This document shows positions 1 to 9,062 of a stretch of DNA of 42,119 nt, one piece after another. Position numbers and translations under genes: made by a program. Every line of letters starts with the position of its first letter. The first letter of the stretch is position 1. The DNA is from Oligoflexales bacterium (GTDB lineage Bacteria; Myxococcota_A; UBA9042; DTJE01). The stretch covers positions 1 through 42,119 of the forward strand of contig DUVQ01000102.1 of the NCBI GenBank assembly GCA_012840965.1, given 5' to 3'. The notes under the pieces were generated by a model. That model worked only from the letters and a program-made list of their open reading frames with translations. It had not been told where the DNA came from and did not search any database.

Positions 1-240
1 AACGTACACGTTAGCAATCGTATATTTCGCCCGGACGATGTCACCAAGAGACAGTCGGGGTGGCTACGGGAGATTTTGGGTCCGGAAGGATGCCCACGGA
101 CATGTTTTAAAACTGTAACGAAGAGATCAAACGCAAAAAAGAACAAACAATTGGGAATCAAAACAGGTAAATTGGCAGGGTCAGGAACAGAAACAGGAGC
201 AGGATCAGGAGCAGGGGCAGAGCCACAATCTCTATCTTAG
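1..240 (+). CDS. Possible 3' end of a gene cut by the window edge
   Basis: Frame 1 is open from the first base to a TAG at 238-240, giving 79 residues with no start in the window. The middle is basic and Lys/Arg-rich. The last 20 or so residues are a Gly/Ala/Thr/Ser-rich tail translated from the hexamer repeat at 174-224. No family is recognised. A second frame is also open to about base 116, so this may not be a gene. If real, it meets the next gene tail to tail with a few bases of overlap. Confidence 0.2.
   Translation, partial: NVHVSNRIFRPDDVTKRQSGWLREILGPEGCPRTCFKTVTKRSNAKKNKQLGIKTGKLAGSGTETGAGSGAGAEPQSLS
174..224. repeat. G-rich hexamer repeat, locus 1
   Basis: About eight degenerate hexamers of the form GGnnCA (GGGTCA, GGAACA, GGAGCA, GGATCA, GGGGCA) on the plus strand. 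The array ends within 10 bases of the stop codon of the minus-strand gene at 232. This is the most degenerate member of the dispersed family. Most units have only two consecutive Gs, so G-quadruplex potential is weaker than at the other loci. Confidence 0.7.
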
Positions 241-1116
241 CTTGTACTTTGTGCTTCTGCCTTTGCCTAAAGCAGATACATAGTTTTTGTCTGTTAAATC
301 CTTTATTAGCCTCAATACTTTGCTTTTGCTGAAGCTTGTCCTGACCGCTATTTCACTGCTGGATAGAATTGCTCCACCTTTTAACACATTTAGTATTTCA
401 GACTCATCGCTGGTTACTTCATATGCCGCGGTAGTTGTTGGAAGTTCAATTGTTATGCTGTTATCAAATATTTGGTAATTCGGCTTTATGTCATAACCTC
501 TGTAGGCTTCGTTTATGCGCCTGATTCCAGTTCCAAGCGCCTCTATCAAACCCAGTCTGAAAAACAAATTACCAATGATGGGATTCTTCAATACTGAAAT
601 AGTGCCGTTTAAATATTCATCTTGTGTGACTCCTAGGGGGAGTCCGCCTGGCGAAGATATTTCGATCTTGTGTTTGAACATCGCGATTCGAATATGGGCA
701 TTCACATCAAAGTCTCGATGGACCAGGGCGTTTGCAAGTGCCTCTCGAAATGCGGCCTCAGGTACCAGCTCGCGTTTGATTCGCACTACCCCATCGATTA
801 CTTCGTATTGATAATGTTTGCTGTATATCTCCAACGCCTTATCGTACTGTTCGAGCAGTGAATTGTTGCTAAGGGTCTCTCTGTCTAGTATCTCGTTTAT
901 CGTTTCGCCAAATCGAACAATATCGACACCAAAAAAACTGTTTCGATCCGCAAAGATAGCGGCTGCGTTGTTGTACTTCATATCTTTTGTATAGAAACCC
1001 AAAGAACGCAGTATGTCGTTGTCTAAGGCACTAATTTTAAGGACATTTTGAAGCTTCTTTTCAAGATAAGTAAAGCCGAGGTCGCTTTCCCCACAAGCAA
1101 GCTGATCATAAAACAT
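232..1116 (-). CDS. HATPase_c_4/winged-helix protein lacking its AlbA domain
   Basis: This 294-residue protein matches the C-terminal part of the RecG-like/AlbA_2 'divergent AAA' family. A GHKL-like ATP-binding region around residues 120-230 contains ALANALVHRD, then a glycine-rich SSPGGLP and a GLIEALGTGIRRI motif. Residues 238-294 form a winged helix-turn-helix (SSSEIAVRTSFSKSKVLRLIKDL). Family members normally begin with an AlbA_2 (Schlafen-type) DNA-binding domain of about 100 residues; none is seen here or upstream. The ATG at 1116 is chosen because GGGAGGG lies 7 bases ahead; a TTG at 1134 would place that site inside the gene. Either a truncated remnant or a short regulator. Upstream repeats suggest regulation, possibly by the protein itself (inference). 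Confidence 0.75.
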   Translation of the reverse strand: MFYDQLACGESDLGFTYLEKKLQNVLKISALDNDILRSLGFYTKDMKYNNAAAIFADRNSFFGVDIVRFGETINEILDRETLSNNSLLEQYDKALEIYSKHYQYEVIDGVVRIKRELVPEAAFREALANALVHRDFDVNAHIRIAMFKHKIEISSPGGLPLGVTQDEYLNGTISVLKNPIIGNLFFRLGLIEALGTGIRRINEAYRGYDIKPNYQIFDNSITIELPTTTAAYEVTSDESEILNVLKGGAILSSSEIAVRTSFSKSKVLRLIKDLTDKNYVSALGKGRSTKYKLR

Positions 1117-1161
1117 GTTCGAACCCTCCCGCAACGAATCATGTCACAAACACGCCAAACA

Positions 1162-1289
1162 TGCAACGATTAGACATTCGCGTCATTTGCGTGTCAGTTT
1201 TGAAACGATTATTCGATTTATTCGTGCCATAAATGAAGCGTATTTGACGCGCAAAATTATTCGCGTCATGCGACTTTTGCAACGATTAG
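1162..1289. promoter_or_regulatory. Cluster of operator-like repeats upstream of HATPase/wHTH gene
   Basis: The 12-mer TGCAACGATTAG occurs at 1162-1173 and 1278-1289, with related forms AAACGATTA near 1204 and CAACGAATC near 1131. Between them are TGACGCG half-sites: an inverted pair at 1245-1251 and 1262-1268 (10-base spacer), and a direct pair on the minus strand at about 1173-1196 (TGACACGCAAA, then TGACGCGAATG). The spacing and symmetry look like binding sites for a dimeric DNA-binding protein controlling the gene at 1116. No clear -35/-10 pair could be assigned. Confidence 0.5.
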
Positions 1290-1313
1290 CCAGAGTGACA
1301 TTTGCTGGGTTGA

Positions 1314-2093
1314 TTAATCAGCTTGTATGCCAAAAACGCGCATTGTGTTGGCCGTGGTGAGCTTGGCTATCTCTTCGACTGGTAGGCCCTTGATTTTTGC
1401 TACTGCCTCGGCTGTGTGGGGCAAGAAGGCGGGCTCGTTTCGGCGGCCTCGCTTTGGGACAGGTGCCAAAAATGGTGCGTCGGTCTCGATCAACATGCGG
1501 TCCAGTGGTAGTTGTGCGACTGTTTGAACTAGTTCTCCAGCTTTTGGAAAGGTGACAACCCCTGGTATTGATATGAAAAAGCCCAATTCCATGTATTTAC
1601 GGGCCGTTTCAATGTCGCCAGTGTAACAATGGATAATCCCCGGATTGCTTGAAAGCCCAGCTTCACCCAAGATGGCCAGGCAGTCTTCATGAGCCTCTCT
1701 GCAATGAATCACAACCGGAAGCTCAGCCCGTTTGGCTATTTCCAACTGATGAACAAAGGCCGCCCGCTGCCCTTCCTTGGATGAATAGTTGTAGTAGTAA
1801 TCAAGCCCAATCTCGCCAACAGCCACAACTTTTGGGTGAACCAACAACTTCATGACCGCAGCGTATGTTTCCTGATTGGCACTGTCGGCTTCGTGTGGAT
1901 GACAACCTATGACCGCGTACACATGAGGGTTTTTATCCGCCAGCTCGACCGCTTCATGAAAAACCGCAGGCTCGTAGCCGCTTCCAACGTGGGCTATCTT
2001 GGTCACTTTCGCGGCGACCGCCCTTGCAATGATATCGTCGATGGAATCTTCGTGGCGGTGTGCCTCAAGATGAGCGTGAGAGTCAAAAAACAT
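1314..2093 (-). CDS. tatD: TatD family metal-dependent deoxyribonuclease
   Basis: 259 residues, the usual family length. TatD proteins are TIM-barrel metal-dependent hydrolases acting as 3'-5' exonucleases in the cytoplasm. The N-terminal metal site FDSHAHL, the GEIGLDYYY motif carrying the bridging glutamate, HCREAHED, IIHCYTG and the C-terminal ETDAPFLAP are all visible. The ATG at 2093 is preferred over an in-frame TTG one codon earlier because GGAGG is 8 bases upstream of the ATG. It lies 14 bases after the ricT gene and is the last gene of the housekeeping block on this strand, probably translated from the same message. Confidence 0.95.
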   Translation of the reverse strand: MFFDSHAHLEAHRHEDSIDDIIARAVAAKVTKIAHVGSGYEPAVFHEAVELADKNPHVYAVIGCHPHEADSANQETYAAVMKLLVHPKVVAVGEIGLDYYYNYSSKEGQRAAFVHQLEIAKRAELPVVIHCREAHEDCLAILGEAGLSSNPGIIHCYTGDIETARKYMELGFFISIPGVVTFPKAGELVQTVAQLPLDRMLIETDAPFLAPVPKRGRRNEPAFLPHTAEAVAKIKGLPVEEIAKLTTANTMRVFGIQAD

Positions 2094-2107
2094 CAACGGC
2101 CTCCAGA

Positions 2108-2974
2108 CTACCCGTCAAAATCAACGTCGTCACCATCAACGTCGTCATCCTCGTAATCACCAGGCGAAACCACCGTCAATTCGCTTAAAGGAAAATCAAC
2201 CAAATCCCCAGAATCCAACGTCACCTTCACGATCCCACGCATGATCATGATTTCACGTACTTTACCTTCACCTTCAGGAGTTTGAACCACAGCTCCAACC
2301 TTTGGAAAAGTCCTTAGCTTCTCGACATAAACATCCTGCTCGTAGGCCAGGCAACACATTAAACGCCCGCACAAACCTGAAACTTTTTGAGGATTTGGAA
2401 CCAAACCCTGCAGCTTTGCCATTCTGATCGACACGGTTGTAAATTCGCGCAAGAAAGTCGCACAACACAAGGGCTGACCACATGGCCCAAGCCCACCGGT
2501 GCACCTAGCTTCATCACGCACGCCAATCTGGCGCAGCTCGATGCGAGCCCTAAGCTGGGAGGCTAGATCTCGGACCATCCCCCTAAAATCAACCCTGCCA
2601 GGCGCCGTAAAAAAGAACAATATTTTCGGCTCGTTATGATAAGTCTCTACCTCTGACAGGTGCATATCAAGCTTATGAGCCCTGGCCAGGTCCACAAACA
2701 CCCTTTTGGCCTCTCGTTGGCGAGCATATTCCCTGGCATAAAGCGCATCAGCCTCATGGCCAGAAACAATCCTGACTACCCGGTCATAACTGTCGGGCAG
2801 CAAAGTCTCCCTCTTCGAGTCAGTAATCGCCTTTCCCAAAAGCTCGCCCCGTTCTGTGCGAATCATCAGGATTTCATAACGCCAAAACCTACCCTCTTGT
2901 GAAGCCACTCGAACGAGCCGCCCAGTAGGGCCAACCCTGACCCAGCCTGCCTCAACAACATTTCCTGCCAACAT
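2108..2974 (-). CDS. ricT: PSP1/RicT (YaaT) family regulatory protein
   Basis: The PSP1 domain family includes Bacillus YaaT/RicT, which in a complex with RicA and RicF affects mRNA maturation and carries iron-sulfur clusters. The conserved cysteine pattern is present: CTGGLGPCGQPLCC and SGLCGRLMCCLAYE. The C-terminus is a short acidic tail rich in Asp. An upstream GTG at 3001 overlaps the stop of the protease gene by one base, but the ATG at 2974 has GAGGGGAG 8 bases ahead, so a 288-residue product is chosen. No ricA or ricF is in the window. In many genomes a PSP1 gene lies near holB and tatD; here only tatD follows. Confidence 0.85.
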   Translation of the reverse strand: MLAGNVVEAGWVRVGPTGRLVRVASQEGRFWRYEILMIRTERGELLGKAITDSKRETLLPDSYDRVVRIVSGHEADALYAREYARQREAKRVFVDLARAHKLDMHLSEVETYHNEPKILFFFTAPGRVDFRGMVRDLASQLRARIELRQIGVRDEARCTGGLGPCGQPLCCATFLREFTTVSIRMAKLQGLVPNPQKVSGLCGRLMCCLAYEQDVYVEKLRTFPKVGAVVQTPEGEGKVREIMIMRGIVKVTLDSGDLVDFPLSELTVVSPGDYEDDDVDGDDVDFDG

Positions 2975-3000
2975 ATTTAAAACTCCCCTCACGGCCCACA

Positions 3001-6000
3001 CTATTTAGAATCAGACCATGGTTTCACATATATTGAAAAGCGCCTGACAATCGAACGGTCCTTACCCTCAACCGCAAGCACCGATATGTCGTTTTGCCCT
3101 TCAATCAAAGGAACGGTGGTATCGAGATCGATTACAGCCTCAGTTGTAGCCCCAAACCTCGTCCAGAAGTGCACCTTGTCCATCCCTCGATAAACCAAAA
3201 CCTTGCGCCTAGCCTCGCCATCATGGCCAAAAAACCCAGCCTTACCTGAAATCTTTAGCATTGGCCTTTCGCCTGTGGCACCATAGATGGGCTCGAAGGA
3301 AACATCCAATTCTGGCTGTACATGTGATGGTTGCACAATTGTTGGAAGGGTCGAAAGTCTGGTTTCACCCCCCACAAATTGCCCGTCTCCCTTAGCAACA
3401 AAACCAAAGCGTTTCGGACCAATCTTGACTGCGACGAAATCGCCAAGGTCTTTAATGGCCTTTAACACAAAGCCTGAGGGCAGATTAAACAAAGTAAAGG
3501 CACTGGTATCAGCTGCGGCTAAAACCTTGGCCCCATCTGTTGTTATTGACCAGTGCTGTGAATCCAGGATCTGGCCAGGGATGGCTGTCTGGTAAAGATC
3601 GAACTTGACCTTTTCCGACATAAATTCAGTGTATTTAAGGTCCAGCACCAACACTTCTAGTTCAGCAGGCACTACGCCTAAAACCTTGCGGACGTCTATC
3701 TTAAAGGTCGCTTGTGCGTGACCACCAGGTGGGATTGGTTGGTCAAATTTCACCCTACCCGTCCTGATGTTTATTGGAGAATCATTGCTATTTCGAATAG
3801 TTACCAGCACCTTGCTGGCTGGACCAGGGCCCAGATTAAACACATCCACCAAAACATCAGCAGCCTCACCATCGTTTAGCAGGCCGTCCCCGCCAGAATC
3901 TTGAATCTGAACTGTAAAGGCAAAGCGAGGACGCTGCACACCGGCCACTTCCACAGCAACTGGAGATGGACTTGGCAGCTCAGTCTCTTGTTGAAACAGC
4001 CTGAACCTAAGCTGATCCAACCTGTTATAGGAATCAAGCGGAATCTTTAGGTCGATTTCCCTTTCAACAGGAATTGAAGGCTCAAGCAGCCCAAACACGA
4101 ACTCACGACCATCTAAAAGGCCATTTTCCGATTCCGTCATACAGTGAACACGATGCAAGGGCTGAGCACCCAAATTAACCGCTGTGGCCTTCAACTTCAC
4201 CTCGGTGCCGCCTACCAGCGGGCCAGCAGGCTCAACCGACCAATCAACCCTGACATTCGTATCTGAAGGGGCCGGACCCGCACTCCAATTCACCCCACGC
4301 TCGGCAAACAATTGCGAAATCCTAGCGTCTTGGACTTCATTCCACTTGGCAATGGCCTCGTTAGCTTGCTCAAGTTTGGAGCGTCCATAAGGTCCCTTGA
4401 TAGCCCCCACAATGGCCTTTCCAAGGGTTATGACCTCGTCTTGCTTGAATTTATCTGTGTCTTCAAGAGGCGGCAGCTCATCGTCGTCATCATCGTACTC
4501 AATGGCGTCACTATCGAGCCAGAAAAAGCGGTGCGCCGGGGGCACATCTGACACCTCGCCAAAAGGCTCCAGCCGACGCTTTGGGTCACGTGGGCGTCTG
4601 TCATCAAGCAACCCCATAGTAATAAAGCGCTTTCCAACAGTCACCGGCATCGTTTCCACATCTGGAACAACCCCAACCCCCTGAATCGAAAACTTGCCTG
4701 GGATAAGATACTGGGCAACAGTCAGTTTCAGGGCCGCATCCTCAATGTCATACAAAACCTGAACCGTACCCTTGCCAAAGGATGTGTTACCTATCACCAC
4801 AGCGCGATCATTGTTTTTCAAGGCACCTGCAACGATTTCAGCCGCGCTGGCGCTTCCACCATCAATCAAAACTACCACCGGCGTCTTCTTTTGAGCGGCA
4901 CTACCATCGGCCTCATATTCCTGGTGCATCTTCTTGCCGTCACCCTCAGTAATGACCAGCGTTCCCTGTGGAATAAAAAGGTTTGAAAGTTCAACAGCTT
5001 GGGCCAATAACCCGCCCGAATTTTGCCGCAGGTCCAGCACAAAACCACGATTGGCACCTTCGCGACCCAGCAGCTTTATGGCGTTTTCAACCTGTTCGAC
5101 GGTGTCTTCCTGGAAATTGCGAACCTTGATATAGCCAATACCGTCTTTCAGGTTTTGATGGGTGACGCTCTTAACCCTGATTTCCTCGCGCACCAAAGTC
5201 ATTTGCCTTGGCTCGTCCCATCCTTTGCGCTCGATGGTTATGGTTACTTCTGTTCCAGGTTCCCCGCGCATTTTGGACACCGCCGTTGTCAAAGACATGT
5301 TCATGGCGGATTCGTCCCCAATTTCAACTATCTGGTCTCCGCTACGAAGCCCTGCCTTTTCGGCTGGAGTCTCCTCCATGACAGACACAATGGTCACAAC
5401 GCCATTGCGGCTTGAAATCACAATACCGAGGCCACCAAACCTGCCTTCAGTATCCATCATCATGTCGGCGTACGCCCTTGGCGACAAAAATGACGAATGT
5501 TCATCGAGAGGCAGCAGCATTCCGTTGATGGCGGCATACTCGACTTCATCAGTTTTCACGTCGTTCGACAGATTATCGGCAACAAACTCAAATATGTCTT
5601 TCAGGCGCCAATTAACCTTAAACAAGGTATCAACGTCTTCGACCGCAAAACTCTTGGTTTTTACGCCCATTCTGACTTCAATAAGCTTCACGTCTTCAGG
5701 CTCGTCTGCGTCCGGAATAATCATCATGTCAGGGATCAACCCTTCTGCACCACGCAGGGCCCCAAGCAGCATTGGCAACGGTTTCAGGCGATCTGGCACC
5801 ACATAGTTTGCCTGAATCAAACCGGTGCTTCTGGTCAGGTACTTTAATTTCTTCAAAGTTTGCGGCGAGTTATCGTTGGCCAGAACTTCATGACCGCTTA
5901 TTACTTTGTACAGGGCCCCGCTGGAGTCGAATTTAAACTCCAAAATCCACAGGGCGGCCGCCAAAACCAGCGCTATAAAAAATAAATTACGTAAAACCCT

Positions 6001-6012
6001 CATTATCCTCAT
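3001..6012 (-). CDS. S41 (C-terminal processing) protease with PDZ domain and long C-terminal extension
   Basis: 1003 residues, about twice the length of ordinary CtpA-type proteases. Residues 5-24 are a signal peptide or membrane anchor, so the enzyme is exported. A PDZ domain spans about 190-275 (RFGGLGIVIS, AGLRSGDQIVEIG). The S41 catalytic domain follows, with DLRQNSGG near 327-334, the nucleophile Ser389 in GGSASAAEI and the general base Lys414 in FGKGTVQ, the usual 25 residues apart. After an Asp-rich stretch near 510, residues about 570-1003 form Ig-like, CARDB-like beta domains ('GDGLLNDGEAADVLVDVFN' type), suggesting substrate or partner binding in the periplasm (inference). GGGAG lies 8 bases upstream of the start. 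Its last base is shared with an alternative ricT start. Confidence 0.93.
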   Translation of the reverse strand: MRIMRVLRNLFFIALVLAAALWILEFKFDSSGALYKVISGHEVLANDNSPQTLKKLKYLTRSTGLIQANYVVPDRLKPLPMLLGALRGAEGLIPDMMIIPDADEPEDVKLIEVRMGVKTKSFAVEDVDTLFKVNWRLKDIFEFVADNLSNDVKTDEVEYAAINGMLLPLDEHSSFLSPRAYADMMMDTEGRFGGLGIVISSRNGVVTIVSVMEETPAEKAGLRSGDQIVEIGDESAMNMSLTTAVSKMRGEPGTEVTITIERKGWDEPRQMTLVREEIRVKSVTHQNLKDGIGYIKVRNFQEDTVEQVENAIKLLGREGANRGFVLDLRQNSGGLLAQAVELSNLFIPQGTLVITEGDGKKMHQEYEADGSAAQKKTPVVVLIDGGSASAAEIVAGALKNNDRAVVIGNTSFGKGTVQVLYDIEDAALKLTVAQYLIPGKFSIQGVGVVPDVETMPVTVGKRFITMGLLDDRRPRDPKRRLEPFGEVSDVPPAHRFFWLDSDAIEYDDDDDELPPLEDTDKFKQDEVITLGKAIVGAIKGPYGRSKLEQANEAIAKWNEVQDARISQLFAERGVNWSAGPAPSDTNVRVDWSVEPAGPLVGGTEVKLKATAVNLGAQPLHRVHCMTESENGLLDGREFVFGLLEPSIPVEREIDLKIPLDSYNRLDQLRFRLFQQETELPSPSPVAVEVAGVQRPRFAFTVQIQDSGGDGLLNDGEAADVLVDVFNLGPGPASKVLVTIRNSNDSPINIRTGRVKFDQPIPPGGHAQATFKIDVRKVLGVVPAELEVLVLDLKYTEFMSEKVKFDLYQTAIPGQILDSQHWSITTDGAKVLAAADTSAFTLFNLPSGFVLKAIKDLGDFVAVKIGPKRFGFVAKGDGQFVGGETRLSTLPTIVQPSHVQPELDVSFEPIYGATGERPMLKISGKAGFFGHDGEARRKVLVYRGMDKVHFWTRFGATTEAVIDLDTTVPLIEGQNDISVLAVEGKDRSIVRRFSIYVKPWSDSK

Positions 6013-6132
6013 TTCGATGCTCCCAAGCTTCGAAAAGCTTTACGCATCCTACCTGAACCTTTGGCCAAAATGAATGTTCCAAGCGAAAATTGCTTTGGGT
6101 CCGGGCTAGTCACCCAAACTACACTCACATGC

Positions 6133-6897
6133 CTAACGGTTCATGTTGTGGATCAATTTCAAACCCATCATGGTCAGGTCTGGCTCAATTCGATCAACGA
6201 CCGCACACTCTAAGCACACCAGCGAGGCCATGCCTCCAGTCGCGATAACATGGACTGGGTCCTTCATTTCCAGTTTCATTCTGGTGACAATCCCCTCGAC
6301 CATTGATAGATAGCCATAAAAAGCACCTGATTGGATGCTGTGGATGGTATTTCGACCAATGACCGACTGGGGCCGCGCAACGTCCACCCTGGGCAGTTTC
6401 GCGGTCCGCAAAAACAAGGCATCCAAGCTGACCGTGACACCTGCCACGATTACGCCGCCAAGATATTCGCCGCCTGCAGTTATAGCGTCAAAGGTGGTCG
6501 CGGTCCCAAAATCCACGACTATCAGGTCGGTTTTGTACAATCCACGCGCCGCCACTGCGTTTACAATTCTGTCTGCGCCCACATCCCTTGGAGTTTCATA
6601 GGAAATCGAGATTCCGGTTTTGACCCCTGGGCCCACAATTAGAGGTTGTTGTCCAAAAAAGCGTTTGGAAAGTTCAACAAAAACGGCCTGTAACCTTGGG
6701 ACAACGCTTGCCAAACACACGTGATGTACCTGCTTTGGGGCCAAGTTGGCCATCCTGAGCAATCCGTCCAGGGTGGCCGCATATTCGTCGGCAGTTGTCT
6801 CGGCTCTGGAGGCAATCCTGAAGCTGCTGACCAGCCTATCCCCGTCAAATATTCCAATCACAATGTTGGTGTTGCCAATATCAATGGCTGCCAGCAT
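6133..6897 (-). CDS. coaX: Type III pantothenate kinase
   Basis: 254 residues, a normal CoaX length. It phosphorylates pantothenate, the first step of coenzyme A synthesis, in the cytoplasm. The ASKHA-fold phosphate motif AAIDIGNTN is at 3-11, the second motif VVDFGTATTFD is mid-protein, and GGVIVAGV and ATGG follow. GADRIVNAVAA, typical of CoaX, is present. The start has GAGGTG a few bases ahead. It follows nadC by 23 bases; birA, often found between nadC and coaX in other bacteria, is absent here. Confidence 0.96.
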   Translation of the reverse strand: MLAAIDIGNTNIVIGIFDGDRLVSSFRIASRAETTADEYAATLDGLLRMANLAPKQVHHVCLASVVPRLQAVFVELSKRFFGQQPLIVGPGVKTGISISYETPRDVGADRIVNAVAARGLYKTDLIVVDFGTATTFDAITAGGEYLGGVIVAGVTVSLDALFLRTAKLPRVDVARPQSVIGRNTIHSIQSGAFYGYLSMVEGIVTRMKLEMKDPVHVIATGGMASLVCLECAVVDRIEPDLTMMGLKLIHNMNR

Positions 6898-6920
6898 CTG
6901 TCACCTCGTTCGCACTAGAA

Positions 6921-7823
6921 TCAATGGTCTTGAACATGGCCCTCTTGTGAGGCTGAACTTTTGGAGGCCGGGACCTTGATATACATCGAAAAATCGAGCC
7001 ATGGAGCTTGATGAGTCAAGGCGCCGGAAGACACGAAATCGACGTCCATCTGCGCTATCTCGTGGGCCCTATCAATGGTCACGTTGCCAGACAGTTCAAG
7101 CTTGATGTTTTGGGCGTTTGCCGCCCTAGCACGTTCGCGAACCGCGACCACTTGTTCATGGGTCATGTGGTCCAGCAGCAACATATCTGCCCCGGCGTCG
7201 ATTGCCTGACAAGCCTCTTCGATGGTCCTGACCTCGACCTCAATGCCCGTCAAAGCTGGAGCTTTGGCACGCGCCTCCAAGATTGCCGAGCGCAAGTCAC
7301 CACCTCTGATAGCTATGTGGTTGTTTTTTATCAACACCCCACCATCCAAGCCCATTCGATGATTTCTGGCGCCACCAATCCTGACGGCGTACTTTTCCAA
7401 GACCCTTAAGCCTGGCGTGGTTTTCCTGGTATCCAGCAGGACTACTCTGCCTTTAGCCATGGCGTCGACAAAGCGGCGGGTTGCGGTAGCCACACCTGAC
7501 AGGCGCATCACAAAGTTCAGCAAGGTGCGCTCGGCGGTCAAAAGCGAGGCCGCCCGACCGCGGATCTTCATCACCTGCATGCCTGGTTCAACCACCGTCC
7601 CATCTGGGTGCAACACCTCCCAAGTTATGGTTGGGTCGACCTCTTCAAGCACCACCTGCGCCACGGGCAGGCCAGCCAAAACTCCCTGGGCCTTGGCCTC
7701 TATGTGCGCATCAACGACCACATCAGGCGGCACCACGGTCATGGTGGTGATGTCCCCAGTTCCGATGTCCTCATCCAAGGCAAATCTGACAATACGCCTA
7801 ACTTGTGGATTGTTAGTCAACAT
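6921..7823 (-). CDS. nadC: Nicotinate-nucleotide pyrophosphorylase (carboxylating)
   Basis: 300 residues. It converts quinolinate and PRPP to nicotinate mononucleotide in NAD synthesis. Characteristic motifs are DEDIGTGDITT near the N-terminus, AERTLLNFVMRLSGVAT, LDTRKTTPGLRVLEKYAVRIGG, the NHRMGLDGGVLIKNNHI quinolinate-binding stretch, EVEVRT and the C-terminal ELSGNV...DFVSSGALTH. The last 15 residues after the catalytic barrel are a Ser-rich tail. Located 39 bases downstream of the aminotransferase and 23 upstream of coaX. No nadA or nadB is in the window. Confidence 0.97.
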   Translation of the reverse strand: MLTNNPQVRRIVRFALDEDIGTGDITTMTVVPPDVVVDAHIEAKAQGVLAGLPVAQVVLEEVDPTITWEVLHPDGTVVEPGMQVMKIRGRAASLLTAERTLLNFVMRLSGVATATRRFVDAMAKGRVVLLDTRKTTPGLRVLEKYAVRIGGARNHRMGLDGGVLIKNNHIAIRGGDLRSAILEARAKAPALTGIEVEVRTIEEACQAIDAGADMLLLDHMTHEQVVAVRERARAANAQNIKLELSGNVTIDRAHEIAQMDVDFVSSGALTHQAPWLDFSMYIKVPASKSSASQEGHVQDH

Positions 7824-7862
7824 GTTGGGATTTTATCCTGAAATAGCTGTTCCTAGCAGCGC

Positions 7863-9062
7863 CTAGCGCTGATTCCACTGCTTGATTGCCTCAACCAGCA
7901 GGTCCATGGCAATCTGCAGGTCTTCTTCCTTCAAAACGTAGGCAATTCTGACTTCTTCTGCGCCCGCGCCTTCAGTGGCATAAAAGCCGTTACCTGGGGC
8001 AACCATTACCGTTTTGCCGTCTTTTTGGAAGTCGGTCAAAAGCCACTGGGCAAAGGCGTCCGCGTCGCCAACCGGCAGGCGAGGCTGCACATAAAACGCG
8101 CCTTCTGGGACTGCACAGGTTGCGCCAGGAATCTTTGCCAGGCCTTCCATAACGCGGTCCCGACGCCGGCGATATTCATCAATTGTCGGAGGAACGTACT
8201 TGTCAATCACAGAATAGCCAACGGTGGCGGCGTACTGTTCCAGGGTTGGTGGGCAAAGGCGGGCCTGTCCAAAACGCAGGATCGCGGCCAGCAGTTCTTC
8301 GTTCTTGGTAACCAAGAAGCCAATTCTGGCGCCACAAGCGGAAAATCGCTTGCTGATGCTGTCAATCAGGATAGCTCGGTCTGAGCAACCCAGTTCAGCC
8401 GCAACATCAAGGACGCAGGTCGCCACATGCCCGTCATAGCAAAATTCGCGATAAGCCTCATCGCTGATGGCATACAGACCATGTTTCTTGGCCAGTTCGA
8501 CCAAAGCGGTGACTTCCTGCCTTGTAAACACGGCACCAGTTGGATTACCAGGAGACGACCACAAGATGGCCTTTGTCTTGGGGGTAATCTTGGCCTCGAT
8601 CTGGGCTACTGGTGGCAGGTGATAGCCGTCTTCAACCTTCGTTTGAACCGCACGCAGGTGCACGCCCAACATGCAGGCAAAGCCACTGTAGTTGGTGTAA
8701 AAGGGCTCAAAAACGATGATTTCATCGCCTGGATCGCAGATAGCCGCCATTGCAAACAAAATGGCCTCGCTACCGCCCTGAGTCACCAGCACATGATTAG
8801 CAGACACATCAACGCCAATGCCCCTTAGGTACTTTGCCATGGCCTCTCTGGTCTCATTCAAACCAGCAGAAGGCCCATATGACAGAACCGGGTCAGAAAA
8901 GGCCTTAACCGCCTCCAGCATTTCCGGCGGAGTTGTAATATCAGGCTGGCCAATATTAAGGTGAAACACCTTGATTCCCTTTGCCTTAGCGGCATCCGCC
9001 AAAGGAGTCAGCCGTCGAATAGGGGACGCAGGCATCGCATTTCCACGATCAGACAATTTCAC
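7863..9062 (-). CDS. PLP-dependent class I aminotransferase (aspartate aminotransferase-like)
   Basis: A GTG at 9062 with GGAGGT 5 bases upstream gives 399 residues, the normal length for fold-type I aminotransferases. A longer reading from 9170 adds 36 residues with no family resemblance. Visible features are the N-terminal NIGQPDI, the PLP-phosphate region GGSEAI, SSPGNPTGA at 169-177, SDEAYREF around 200-207 (the Asp that pairs with the pyridine nitrogen), and the Schiff-base Lys238 in SISKRFSACGARIG, which includes the phosphate-binding Arg. The exact amino donor cannot be told from sequence. It heads the operon-like block running into nadC and coaX; an aspartate/oxaloacetate role would fit NAD synthesis but is only suggestive. 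Confidence 0.9.
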   Translation of the reverse strand: MKLSDRGNAMPASPIRRLTPLADAAKAKGIKVFHLNIGQPDITTPPEMLEAVKAFSDPVLSYGPSAGLNETREAMAKYLRGIGVDVSANHVLVTQGGSEAILFAMAAICDPGDEIIVFEPFYTNYSGFACMLGVHLRAVQTKVEDGYHLPPVAQIEAKITPKTKAILWSSPGNPTGAVFTRQEVTALVELAKKHGLYAISDEAYREFCYDGHVATCVLDVAAELGCSDRAILIDSISKRFSACGARIGFLVTKNEELLAAILRFGQARLCPPTLEQYAATVGYSVIDKYVPPTIDEYRRRRDRVMEGLAKIPGATCAVPEGAFYVQPRLPVGDADAFAQWLLTDFQKDGKTVMVAPGNGFYATEGAGAEEVRIAYVLKEEDLQIAMDLLVEAIKQWNQR

